Of a DNA stretch of 64,000 nt, positions 48,210-59,444 are shown in pieces; the first letter of the stretch is position 1, and each line of letters opens with the position of its first letter. A model generated the notes under the pieces. That model was not told the origin of the DNA and searched no databases. It worked only from the letters and a program-made list of their open reading frames with translations. Position numbers and translations under genes: made by a program. Source of the DNA: Loripinus fragilis (Eukaryota > Mollusca > Bivalvia > Lucinida > Lucinidae); the NCBI GenBank assembly GCA_964019695.1, contig OZ026528.1:52296495-52360494 (forward strand), read 5' to 3'.

Positions 48210-48720
48210 GTGTCCCATTGAATCCTACTTTTATACAGAAAATGGAGGTTATTAGGGGTATACATCATATATTTAAGTCTATGCGCTGATTGACTTTTTG
48301 TTTTAAATAGAAATGACAAATTAGGGTCGATATACCCAGAACATGTCTTAAAGGCGCTCGTTTCAAGGAAAAACGAAACACTGCATCATTCTTCATATTG
48401 ACTTAAAAAACTCATAATAAAGAAGGCTGTCCTGGTTTTGATTTGATAACAGTTGCCTACTTAAAGCAAGGCCGCCTTTTAATACGATTGGTCTGGTTAT
48501 AATGGTAAAACATATAAACATGGAATATCATTGCCAAAATTTTACAAAATTCACTTATTCTAACATAGTAACAAATGATCTAGGGATGACCCTTTACCAA
48601 AGTTGTTCAAATTGCATTATCCTTCAAGAAATGGCTATCTTAAGCGGAGCTAGTTTTTTTCTGTCAATTAAAAGGAAAACCAAGAGCTGGAGATTATTTC
48701 TTGCTGGTCTTTTCTTTGAA
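48210..48720. repeat. Dispersed block shared with 13.8-14.3 kb
   Basis: Collinear with 13785-14290. Similarity stops where the palindrome arm begins. The frame 48502-48900 crosses this junction and is not supported as a gene. Confidence 0.8.
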
Positions 48721-48804
48721 ATCAACCTGTTCAATGCCTATTATTGTAAGGTATCTGCAGACAGATACCTTACAATAATAGGCATTGAACAGGTTGATTT
48801 CAAA
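48715..48804. repeat. Perfect 43-bp inverted repeat with 4-nt spacer
   Basis: Arms 48715-48757 and 48762-48804 are exact reverse complements around CAGA. The outer end reads TTTGAAATCAACCTGTTC and the inner end AAGGTATCTG. It could extrude as a cruciform. It starts where homology with the 14.2 kb block ends. Confidence 0.97.
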
Positions 48805-48936
48805 CCTCTGCTTTCATCAGTTGCTATGGTATCAGATACCAGTGGCCCTATATACAAATACTGCATTTATTGTGGAAAATTGATATATATTTTTAAATAA
48901 GTGATGGTAAACTTCATTTTATTGCAATAATTAAGA

Positions 48937-49150
48937 TCTTCTTCCACCTAAACCTAAATTTTCTTTTAGAAATTTGAAGAAAGGGGTCCAGGAATTCCAT
49001 AGAATGTTTGTTTTGGCACTCGCAGATAAGGCTGCTAACAATGTTGTGGTCGTTTGAAAAATGTACTTCATTAACACCATTAAGCAAGATCTTAGAACTG
49101 CTAAAACATATGTACATAACAGGCTTGGTCAGACCTCTGTCGTTGATACA
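48937..49150 (+). pseudogene. Penelope-like RT N-terminal fragment
   Basis: Plus-strand translation gives LPPKPKFSF, then ADKAANNVVVV, a TGA, then YFINTIKQDL. This is collinear with LLPPKPKSSF, ADKAANNVVVV, the same stop position and YYINTLKREL in the element at 54.3-54.6 kb. The fragment stops before the catalytic core. Confidence 0.85.
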
Positions 49151-49159
49151 CTACCGATG

Positions 49160-49430
49160 GCGTGTTTGTCCTTATTGAATTTGCGTTGAAAACGCATTGA
49201 AAACGCACATAACACGTATTAGTTTTCCAACGCCAATATCGAAAGCCAATCAAAGCTCACTATCGATACGCGCTGAGCTGCAGGGCAACGCAGTTACATG
49301 TTAACAAATCAATAACTCGAGTATAGAAACGCAGTTCAACGTACAATTCGCGTTGAAACGCATTATTGAACAGCCAATCAAAAAGGTTCAAGTGCGTTGA
49401 CAGACCTGTTACGTGTAAATCAATGATTAT
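49160..49430. other. Region with diverged inverted/direct GCGTTGAAA motifs
   Basis: GCGTTGAAAACGCATTGAAAACG and GCGTTGAAACGCATTATTGA recur, with AGCCAATCAAA twice. It looks like a short decayed element; its ends are not clear. Confidence 0.4.
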
Positions 49431-50266
49431 TTTATTAGTAAACTAAGAAAACAGCGAAAACATTATCCCACAAAAAGGTTTATCTTTTTTTGTGTGTGCC
49501 AATGGCACTCCCTCATTTTTTGGCCATCGTTACGTGATATTTCATGTCAGCTGCCTTCACATCCCATGACATTTGTTTAACATCGGTTACAATTCCAATA
49601 TGCGGACTAAGACTCTTTTATCGTTTAGTTTGACTCGCTTTCTTTTATTCTTTCTCTGTCTCTCTCACTCTCTCTCTCTCTCTCATCTCTTCTTCTTACA
49701 TTTATTAATCTATCTCAGAATACTGCATTATTAAACCTCTTATAACTTCAGATATATTTATAAAATCATATACAATTTTAAAGCTGGACCACACTGTCAA
49801 GATCGTGGTATTGATAACACTTGAGCGTCCTGTGCAAAACACCAGGACGCTGATACGTTACCAAAATGACGATATGACGTTGTTAATTATAGAATTATAC
49901 CTTGAAATATTGCACCAGCTATAAACTTGGCATGCTATTCACTTTGCTTATACCACGCAGGAAATGATTCATATAAGCAGTATTGCTTGTTTTGAAATCC
50001 TGTTATTTGCTTATATATTATTGTTTTGTTGAAACATGCTTTGTACTTTCGAAATAAATATTGTTTATACTAAGCCATATCGAACAGGTCCGTAGATCTG
50101 TGTTATCAGGCGTAGGGATCAGGTTTCAGAACCTGAACCTGCTGCATTTAGAGCAAATAATTGGCATGAAGTCTTTATCGATCTATCTCTTCTTCCTAGC
50201 TCGATTGAATTTGGGTATTAATATAGATAGGCTTCCAGTCCAAGCCTCACTGGAGGCATTGTGTTC

Positions 50267-50291
50267 AGAGAGAGAGAGAGAGAGAGAGAGA
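50267..50291. repeat. (GA)n microsatellite
   Basis: AG dinucleotide run directly abutting the 56-bp minisatellite. Confidence 0.97.
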
Positions 50292-51125
50292 AGCCTGTTT
50301 AAGTGGTGTTGGAACCTACCTCCCGGGCACTGTGGGGCAGGGGTGCAGGCTGTTTAAGCGGTGTCGGGGCCAACCTCCTGGGCACTGTGAGGCAGGGATG
50401 CAGGCTATTTAAGCAAAGTCTGAACCTACCTCTCGGGCTCTGTGGGCAGGGGTGCAGGCTGTTTAAGCAGTGTCAGAACCTACCTCCTGGGAACTGTGGG
50501 GCAGAGGTGCAGGCTGTTTAAGCGGTGTCGGAACCTACCTCTTGGGCACTTTGGGGCAGGGTGCAGGCTGTTTAAACGGTGTGGGAACCTACCTCTGGGG
50601 CACTGTGGGGCAGAGGTGGAGGCTGTTTAAGCGGTGTCAGAACCTACCTCCGGGCACTGTGGGGCAGGGGTGCACGTGGTATAATAAGTGTTGGAACCTA
50701 CCTCCCAGGCACTGTGGGACAGGGGTGCAGGCTGTTTAAGCGGTGTTGATACCTACCTCACGGCACTATGGGGCAGGGGTGCAGGCTGTTTAAGTGAGGT
50801 CAGAACCAACCTCCCCAGCATTGTGGGGCAAGGGTGCAGGCGGTTTAAGCCGTGTCAGAACCTACCTTCGGGGCACTGTGGGACAGGGGTGTAAGCTGTT
50901 TAAACAGTGTCAGAACCTACCTCCCCGTCACTGTGGGGCAGGGGTGCAGGCTGTTTAAGAGGTGTCAGAGCCTACCTTTCTGGTACTGTGTGACAGAGGT
51001 GCAGGCTGTTTATGCGGTGTTGGAACCTACCTCCAGGTCACTGTGGGGCAGGGGTGTAGGCTCTTTAAGAAGTGTAGGAACCTACGTCCAGGGCATTGCT
51101 AGGCAGGAGTGCAGGCTGCAAGCGG
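50292..51125. repeat. 56-bp minisatellite, about 15 copies
   Basis: The unit is built on GTTTAAGCGGTGTCGGAACC and GGGCACTGTGGGGCAGGGGT. It is G-rich on the plus strand compared with its surroundings. As 56 is not a multiple of three, frames cycle, which explains the series of overlapping frames here. I do not regard them as genes. Confidence 0.93.
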
Positions 51126-51825
51126 TGTTGGAACAGGTTTTGTTACCTCCTGACCCATATCAGTATGACATTGCTCTGACTTTATTTTGCGGAACATATG
51201 CTGCACCAAACATTGATTTAGATCTTCACTCAGATAAGACTTTCCAAGGCCTTATAGTAATTTACCTGTACCTTTCAAGGCAGGTTTGATTTCAATTAGT
51301 TTAACAGAAAATCAATCTTTATTTATGGTAGGGTCAATCCGGGTAAATACCAACGAAATTTACACACCCATGTTTCATATGCTATTGTCGTTATTTGGCA
51401 GGGGTTCTATACATTCAGATACCAGCTTTTATACTTGCATAATGTCATCGCTGTACTCTGCAACAAGAAAACAGACGATATATAGGTAGGAAACAAGACA
51501 ATTCAGCAAAAATGCATGTGACCTTAATTAAATGATATACACTTCAAGTATATTTGGGCTGGTAGACGAGACCTGATACTTACACCTGTAGCGCATCTGC
51601 GCAAAAGGCTGAGCTAAAGGTTGTGGGGTCTTGGAGGTGAGGACTTGGATGGGGCAGGGATAAGTGTGCTAGTTTGTAGACAGGGAGCAGCGTTTGAGAT
51701 GGATTGGTGTAAGTTTGGGTGTGTTTTAGTAGCTACTACAATGTTACACACATTTCCCTCGGCGCCTGCACTAATTGCATTTATGAAAAGAACTAAACTC
51801 GTGTATCATCCCTTCTTTACCAATT

Positions 51826-51890
51826 GCCCCATAGGTAGAATGTTCAACTTGAGACCAAGTAGTCCCTGGTTTGAGCCCTATTGCTTTTTG
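51826..51890 (+). mobile_element. SINE head remnant
   Basis: ATAGGTAGAATGTTCAACTT and TGGTTTGAGCCCTA keep A- and B-box spacing. The body and tail are missing. Confidence 0.45.
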
Positions 51891-51927
51891 TTGTTTACTT
51901 ATTTGTTTGTTCGTTTGTGTTTATCAT

Positions 51928-52205
51928 GGGAGTGACATAACAACATGTACCACTAGCGGTTTACAAATTTTAGTAACGCTATGTAATGACGTCCGTAATG
52001 GTTTCTCATATAATTATATGGCAACATCAAAGCATAGTTCCACACAATTTCTAAACGCGATTTAAAAGTAGTTTTTGGGGCAAACAATAAATATAACCTA
52101 ACAGTCGTGCTATTGTACTATTAGATTTATTAAGTTTGTCACGAATAAGTGACAAAATTCTTGGCAAGCCTCGCATTTCATCTCATTTCGTTTAATAACT
52201 TCTAT
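51928..52205 (-). mobile_element. Repeat R, copy 5 (inverted, decayed)
   Basis: It retains GGGAGTGACATAACA, ATGTAATGACGTCCGTAATG and GGCAAGCCTCGCATTTCATC in the order of 27947-28276. Confidence 0.6.
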
Positions 52206-52369
52206 ATTGGGATCAAACGTGATTTTCTATGCATTACCACCTGCTAGAACACCAGGGTGGTGTTGCAACCCAAACCAGAAAGGCGAGGGTTATGACTACC
52301 CCTGAGGGGTCTAGCAGATATTAGTGTATCAAAAACCATTATTGCATAATATAAGTAAGTAATGGTGCA

Positions 52370-55067
52370 AAGATCAGGAATCGATACAATCAAGTACCAC
52401 ACCTGACCCAGGATACCAATGGGAAAGTGACAAACTCACAGAAGACACCACAAACGAGAGCCAAGAGGTCAGCCCTTTCCCAGCAGGTGACCACAAAGCA
52501 CATATAAACAGACGCGCACAAAACATAGCAAACACAAGACAGAACAAAACATAAAAGATCCACAAAAGAAGTACCGCCTTGGAACGGTCAGTAAAATATT
52601 TTACTGGAGGGCTTAAACCGGTTTAACGGCGCCAACCTCACCCTTAATTCAGATGTGGATCAAGACACATAGATATTTGGTTTGCATGAAAGACCCCTAA
52701 CTTATCAATGCATCATCTCCTAAAACATATAAATCAAGATATAACAAGGAGATAAAGCAAGGATAAGGACTCAACAGTAAATTAAACTGAATACCGGAGC
52801 AAAAGAAATCCAACAGGTAAACCCCGGTGGGCCCGACAAACAGCCAAAGCATCAGGCCCCTACCATCTCATCAATAGATAAGTCTTTAAGTCGGAACCAT
52901 CATAGAGTCTGAAGTCCGACCCACCGGCGTGCAATTAAAGAGGAAAGCAAAGTTGCCAACCGTGATTGGGTTGACTACCAAGCATGCAGTCTGTTGCAAT
53001 ACATTAATGTTATAGCCAATCTTTTTATAATGGGAAATTATTTTAATGAACTGCGCTGAAAAATTATTAGAGCCAACAATCTTCTTCAACTTATACACCA
53101 AGTCACCATAGAAATCAGGTTCCGAAAGTCCTTGGCGCAAGAGAGATTTAAGTCCAACTTGGAATTTAGAAATCAAATCATAGTATCGTCTATAAAATTT
53201 TGAAAATGTTTTGCAAAGTTTATGATACCGATAGCCTTGTTTAAGAAGTTTCTGAGTTAACAATTTATTGCGAGTGTTGAAGTCAGCAACATAGCTAGAT
53301 GCTCTTGCAAAACGAATGAGTTGAGAGATATAGACTCCATAGGATGTAGAACGAGGAACATCACCATCTAAAAATGGGAAATTGACAATTTCAAAATCAA
53401 AGTCGTCACGTTTGTCATAAATTTTGGTAGAAACAATATCATTAGAAATTGACAAATGCAAGTCTAAAAATGCGGCTTCGGTATCAGAGGCATTGGCTTT
53501 ATTAAGTTGGAGCTCTGAAGGGTATATTTGACTTACCATATTGTCAAAATAAACATTATTAATATTTAAAATATCGTCCAAATATCTGGAAGTAGTTTTA
53601 AACGCATCAATAACATCAGCCTGCTTATCATCAGAAAGAGACATCATAAAGTCCCTTTCATAACAAAACAGGAATAAATCTGCAAACAGGGGAGCACAAT
53701 TAGTGCCCATAGGAATCCCAACAACTTGTCTATAGAGCTTGGTGCCAAATCGAATAAAAATGTTGTCTAACAAAAAGGTCAGCGCATCGCATACATTTTG
53801 ACACGACCATGCATGATATTTTTTTAGGTTTTTCTGAAGTAAAAAATGCATTTCTGTCACTACATGCAAGGTAAGGAGAGCCTTCTCTCTGGAAGGTACT
53901 TTCAATAAGATCAATAAGTTTATCTTTAATTAAATTATGAGGTAAAGTAGTGTAAAGAGTAGAAAAATCATAAGTAGACAAACTGGTCGCATTGAAATCT
54001 CTAGCTTTAAGTTTATCTAAAATTTCACCTGAATTTTTAATCGACCAAAATAGGTTTTTACCAGATCTCTCATATACCTTTTCACAATATTTGATAACAT
54101 GTTTTTTAACAGCTGTAAGACACGAGGTTAACAATTTAGAAAGTTCTGTTGTTGTACAAGAACTAGAATTTGCAATAAATCTTGCTTTATAGGTTTTTTT
54201 ATGGAGTTTAGGTAACCAGTACAACGTAGGAACTTTGTCTTGATTTTCTTTAGCTTTGACACCAAAATGTAGGGCTGTATGACAACCATGCCCATCAACA
54301 ATCACCCTTTCACTTAAAGAAGGCTGCAGATTATAGGCATTAGTGTCAACAAGCTCACGCTTAAGAGTATTAATATAATACAATCGTCAAACAACTACAA
54401 CATTGTTAGCAGCTTTATCTGCTGGAACCAAAACATAGTTCATATGAAAATCCTGGATACCTCGTTTAAGATGACTAAAAGAAGATTTAGGTTTAGGGGG
54501 CAAAAGATGTGTATTACGAGAGTAAAATAAAATACGAGTATCAATAATTTTAAAAATGTTAATCTTCCATTCCTTCAAAGCATCAGGTTCAACATTTTCC
54601 CGTTTGCACCAACGATTACTGAAGTCATTTAAAGAAGTAGCGATCTCTCTACGACATTTAGAGAAATCAATATTAGAGGGAAATCTATATTTAGGACCTT
54701 TAGAAATGATATTGCGAACTCTAGCGTCAGGAATGACATTTAGATTACCTGTAATAACATGCCCTGCAGAGGGATATAAATAATTTGAATTTTTACAATC
54801 TCAGGAGGCAGGAGTATTGGAATCTATATCTAAATCATTTACAATTTTATTAAAGTTAAATATCGTAGACCTTATAGGTTTGTTATATTTATAACAAATG
54901 ATAGGAGTTTCAGAATTATTAAAGTAATTTGGAATAGATGAAATCACTGAATTATCCTTGAAGATACTATGTAAATCAATAAACTCAATACCTTTGTTAA
55001 TGAATGGAATTTTGATAAAATGTCGTTTATGGTTGACCTCAGAATCGATATAAGGACTAAGGAAATG
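52370..55067 (-). mobile_element. Penelope-like retroelement, 5' truncated
   Basis: The longest copy of the reverse-transcriptase family in this window, with a coding region (52886-55067) and a 3' tail to about 52370 that includes GTTCCAAGGCGGTAC. Fragments of the same family lie at 3145, 9074, 13385 and 48937. The 5' end fades near a CT microsatellite (55345-55395). Confidence 0.75.
52886..55067 (-). pseudogene. Penelope-like reverse transcriptase, broken
   Basis: From the 5' side, a frame opens at about 55067 (SPYIDSEVNHK), meets a TGA near 54800, runs through LLPPKPKSSF and ADKAANNVVVV to a TGA at 54384-54386 (a Trp site by its neighbours), and continues as 54383-53730. A frameshift in the A run at about 53815-53833 leads into 53914-52886. 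RT motifs are clear: STYDFSTLYTTLP (motif A Asp), GIPMGTNCAPLFADLFL (motif B) and RYLDDIL (catalytic YLDD). The protein ends NPIT...LFNCTPVG...SDSM and stop, with no C-terminal GIY-YIG nuclease. That would fit an endonuclease-free or N-terminal-endonuclease (Naiad-like) Penelope lineage. Family assignment is from motif style and is moderately sure. Confidence 0.75.
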
Positions 55068-55344
55068 TTGGCTGCTTTATATAATTTGTTTGCTCTATCA
55101 TAAGGTCATTTTCTCGCTTGAAAACTTGCAACAACGTTTTTGTAATAGAACATTTTTCCTGATCAAAGACTTGCGTCATCCTGACGACACTTCTACACGC
55201 GTTACTGCTGATGATGTCAATTTTGTAACGAATGCAGAATACGTATACTGTCCGTAAAGTAAAGAAAAAAAAAGAAAAGAATAAAAGCAACAACAAAAAT
55301 GCTGTGAATCAACAGCACGTGAATTGACCTTCCCTTCCTCCCCC

Positions 55345-55395
<51 letters not shown>
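55345..55395. repeat. (CT)n microsatellite
   Basis: Long CT run with a short CCCCC start, at the decayed 5' edge of the Penelope-like element. Confidence 0.97.
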
Positions 55396-55444
55396 ATACA
55401 CTCACCTTCATTTTGGCACACACACAAGCGCGCGCACGAAAGCA

Positions 55445-56470
55445 CTTATAAAGGTCTTAAGGGGTCCTAGAACGTGCCAAATGAGGAGTAGACAAATAAT
55501 ACGCTTTTGGCAAACGGACCTAAATTAAAGAGCATCAACTCAAACAATACACTGTCTACTCACACCGACCTAAATTAAACAATGAAGCAGGTATGACACT
55601 CCATGCCTGTTTTTATTTCAGAGGTAAAAAAGAAAATAGCACAAAAAAGAAAAACGAGCACTGTGACATATGCTTTTAAATCAATTATGAGTTTCTATGC
55701 AAAATTTCCTTCAAAATAATAAGTTTTTTGTTTCTTTAGTTACATTGAATGACATTTTTATTCAAGATTTAAACGATTTTTTGGCCTTAATGTTTTTTTT
55801 TACAAAAAAGATTTTAGCTTAAAAAATAAGCTACGTGCAATTTTTCGTTGTTTTTTGTGTTCTTTTATTAGCCAATAGCATGTAGCGTATTCCCAGGAAA
55901 AATATGGCATTTCTCACTTTCATTTTTTTAACATATGAGAAATTGGTATTTTGAAAAACTCATATTTTACGCTTTTTAAAGTTTAATAACTTTAAAAAGC
56001 ACGGTAAGGTCCTGTTATTTTTGTCAAAATAGATGAGTTTTAAGCTATTTTTTAACATATCAAAAGATGGTAACTTTTTGGACATATGCTGATGAGTCTG
56101 GTACTACCTTAAAAGTTTACTGTTTCAGGCATGGTTATTGTGACTTGGTTTGACAAAAACAGCCTGCTTAATCTCAGAAGCCGTTCTAAGGCTTAAATTC
56201 GACATACAGAACCCTTTTAACAAATTATCACAGCAACGGACAACAAAGCTTCTGATTAGAACGCGCATCAGTGCAGTCTGATCTGTGCCTTTGTTGTTCG
56301 TGTAAATGTACAAAAAAAAATCGCAGGACGGGGCTCATCTGAACTCGTTTTATTTTTGGTTTGATTGGGCTAATCATACCGTATATACATTGTAAGGGCA
56401 ATTAAAACAGTTCCTTTCTACAATGTAAGCTGCTGGATGAGCTACAGCAAATGTGCAGTTTAAACGAATT
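55445..56470. other. AT-rich intergenic DNA
   Basis: I see no gene. A direct duplication of GACCTAAATTAAA lies at about 55518 and 55568, and 56125-56313 includes a degraded MITE-A-like core (GCGCATCAGTGCAGTCTGAT). Confidence 0.5.
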
Positions 56471-56476
56471 AACTTC

Positions 56477-56740
56477 AAGGCACCATTCTTTTTTCTAACA
56501 CAATATTTTGCTACCATTCAGCAGCCCAACACCACCCAGCAGAGTGGCACCTCCCAACAATCGAGTTCCTTTCAGCCATCTAATTTCTGAAACTTCAAGT
56601 TACCATTCTTTAAACTACAAGGCACCATTCTTTTTTTCAAAATACAATATTTTGCTACCATTCAGCAGCCCAACACCACCCAGCAGAGTGGCACCTCCTA
56701 ACAATCGAGTTCCTTTCAACCATCTAGTTTCTTCAGCAGC
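56477..56740. repeat. 141-144 bp tandem duplication
   Basis: CAAGGCACCATTCTTTTTT recurs at 56477 and 56618, and CAGCAGCCCAACACCACCCA at 56519 and 56663. The second half of each unit is well conserved. The frame 56508-56753 spans both copies and is not supported as a gene. Confidence 0.88.
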
Positions 56741-56824
56741 CTGGTACATGTAACTAATCTTAGTCTGAAGTTTCAATGATTGCTAATAATGTTTATTTTT
56801 TTCTTGGTTTATCATTTCTCGCAA

Positions 56825-57100
56825 AACCATCGTGCGACTATTGCACGACCTATGCGCGACAGTCGCACGACGTTCGTAAGAATGTCATTAAGCGGTGGAT
56901 GGTAATAAATGTTCGCAATTTCATCGGACGAACATCGCCAATGATTCGTGCGATAATCGTACGACATTCGTGCGACTGTCGCAAATATGTCTTAATCACC
57001 CTTTTGGTGTGACCGCAATGTGAAAATGGTTGCAATGTCGTATTTCTGTCGCAATATGTTTCTCAAAATAGTCTCGAAATAGTCGCCAATTGCTCGCATA
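56825..57100. repeat. CpG-rich cluster of TCGCACGA-type motifs
   Basis: Repeated GTGCGAC, GCACGAC, TCGTGCGA, GTCGCA and their complements occur in both orientations over about 270 bp, with far more CpG than the surrounding AT-rich DNA. It has a repeat-like rather than coding pattern. Confidence 0.7.
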
Positions 57101-57449
57101 CAAGTGAGATACTAGCTTTAAATCATTTGCCCACTCCTTTGTACAGAAATTATTTTTGACCCTTATAAGAAGTGATATAACATGTTGTATAATATATTTG
57201 TTTATTTTTATCATATCACGCTGCTTGGGAAGTGTTAAAACCCCACTAATTAAAATCATAACAGTAAACCACTAGTGAATTAAAGTGTTTGATATTATGA
57301 ATTGACGCTCTAACGTCACGTATACATTACAAAAATTTAGACATTTTCATGCCAAAACCTCGATTACCAAATAATTCTGCTGTAAGTTGTATAAAAGAAA
57401 TCTAAATTATTTTCTCTTGTGTTATAACTTTTACCAATCACGGCTACAG

Positions 57450-57634
57450 AAGACGACAATTTTTTCTACAGCTTTTCAATTTATGAAATAAATAAGAAAT
57501 GCTATTTCCCGAGAATTGTCTGTCAGCAGACAATTCTCGTGAAATATCAAGCCTTTGCCTTATATGTTATTTTTGAAAAAGCGACAAAATTTGAAATTGT
57601 CGTCTGCAGCAAATTATAGATGGCGCTTTAAGGG
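57450..57634. mobile_element. piggyBac-type MITE, left end decayed
   Basis: It ends TGGCGCTTTAAGGG followed by TTAA, matches 61736-61921 internally (AGACGACAA ... TTGTCGTCTGCAGC), and contains the palindrome CGAGAATTGTCTG / CAGACAATTCTCG around TCAG. Confidence 0.75.
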
Positions 57635-57943
57635 TTAAACTCACCGAGAAAAGGCTATATAATGCATCGATTTGCTTAGCATTCCATTGCTTTTTTGCAA
57701 TTAATTAGATATCATTCTCTATATGTAATATTTATTTTATTTTAATTTACAGCCATTTGTTGTTTGAAAGGAAGAGCTATAAATGAGATTTACCTCTAAT
57801 TAACAGACTGACAGACAGACTAGTTCTATCCCACTGAAAGCTTGACATTTATCCCCTATATTCATGTGTTTGGTAATAGTCAGATTTAACAGTTTCTTAT
57901 CTAAGCAAAGTCATTAGAAACCCTATTTTTACTTTGAAAAATA

Positions 57944-58180
57944 AGCCATGACATGAGATCTCCAACAATGTGGTATATGCGACCAGCAAAGCCTTAGACC
58001 TGCCGGCACATACGTGCAGTCTGATCAGATCCATTGCTAGTCGCTTGAATACTCTATGAATATTCATCTACTGACCAAACATCATTTGGAGTTTCTAAGC
58101 TTAAAAGGAGACTGCACAGGCTTGTCTGACATGCGACATTGTTGGAATGCGACATTGTTGGAAATCACATGTGGTGGTTC
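57944..58180. mobile_element. MITE-A copy
   Basis: TIR pair CATGAGATCTCCAACAATGT and ACATTGTTGGAAATCACATG, inside dispersed-repeat copy 2. GACATTGTTGGAATGC is locally duplicated near its right end. Confidence 0.83.
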
Positions 58181-58270
58181 AAATGTTGGTCCAGATCAGC
58201 TGGTGCATCTGTACAATCTGATCTGCACCTTTGTTAATCCCTTCTTGGAAAGTTTAATAGTAACATATTG

Positions 58271-58474
58271 CAGTAAAACCTGAGTAAAACGCCACTCAAT
58301 AAAAGACAAAACAAAGATCTTAATGACAAATGGTAGTTTAATGAAGGTCAAAATTATTGCAGAATGCTCCCCTTGGAGCATTCTACAATTCTGTTGACCT
58401 GCATTAAGCGATACTTGGTCTTGAAAACCAATTTTGGTATTTTATAGAGTGGCCGTTTTACACAGGTTTTACTG
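58271..58474. mobile_element. MITE-B copy
   Basis: Ends CAGTAAAACCTGAGTAAAAC and GTTTTACACAGGTTTTACTG, counterpart of 19619-19820. Confidence 0.85.
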
Positions 58475-58480
58475 TATGCC

Positions 58481-59444
58481 CTTGGTACAAAATCCACACT
58501 ATTCTTGCTAATCTCTGTAGCTGAACAGAAAGTTTCAACAGTTACCCTTAACCTGCAAGTGGCAACTTTTGTAATCTATTGATACCATTCACAAACATTT
58601 TGGACCCGATTCAGGCTCGACAATATGTCAGTCCTGATCTTGAAACAAAATGTTTGCCACCCATAGGGTACTTTAAAGAAGTTTTCGAAAATAATCAGTA
58701 TAGACCAAAAAATAAAATAAAAAATTACCCAGCATGCAAAGTGTTCTATCTTATCTGGTCATAATTAAAAAAGACGGATATTCTACAATGGAAACTGCTT
58801 CGACCAATTCCATGGAATCAGACCTTGGCTGTACATCAGAGGTCTATTTTAATAACTTGTGGCTGACGGCACATAATTTGATGCTGACGTCATAAAAACT
58901 ATGCCAATACAATAATAAAAAAGCAAATGAAAGTTATCCTTTAATTGAAAAAACACATAAATGTTGAAAGAATAATATATGTTAACATGCTGCATAACTA
59001 ATTTACCTAACGCCAGTTCCAGCTAACAAAATGCAGCTTTTATATACATATATTCGAGGCTTAATTTTTGAATTGGGCCGAGATTTTCCAATTGTGACTT
59101 TCTCCTGACACGTCTCATTTATTTATCCAAGAAAAATATAAACTTCTGTCATAAATAAATTGAAATTGAATGCATAATGTAGATATCAGTTTATGCTTGT
59201 CAACACCCTGAAAGAACAGAGTTTTTAAAGGAAATAAACGATACTTTGAGACAATATTAGGTGATCTGTTAACAATACATTGTATATGAGCCGTCCATGC
59301 TATTTTTGTGCTTTAAAACCATCGTTGAGTTGTGAAGGCCCAGACAAGTCTGCACTATGTAAATATATGATTGATGATTGAAGCAAATGGAACCAATTGG
59401 ATTTCCCTTTTCACATCACATAGAGTGGAATGACAATTTTACGT
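58481..59444. other. AT-rich intergenic DNA
   Basis: I see no gene, tandem array or element ends here. Confidence 0.5.

Larger units (their letters stand above)
57145..58480. repeat. Dispersed repeat, copy 2 (with nested elements)
   Basis: Collinear with 18715-19830 and carrying MITE-A and MITE-B at the same places. It also carries a piggyBac-type MITE relative (about 57450-57634) not obvious in copy 1. Confidence 0.8.

Noticed and set aside
48502..48900. 132-codon frame as a gene
   Set aside because: It runs across the 13.8 kb-related repeat and through both arms of the perfect palindrome, so it is a chance frame over a rearrangement.
50292..51289. Series of overlapping Cys/Gly/Leu-rich frames as a repeat protein
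   Set aside because: The 56-bp period is not divisible by three, so translation differs from unit to unit and all three frames look equally open.
56508..56753. 81-codon Pro/Ser-rich frame
   Set aside because: It simply spans a 141-144 bp tandem duplication; no motif or homologous frame was recognised.
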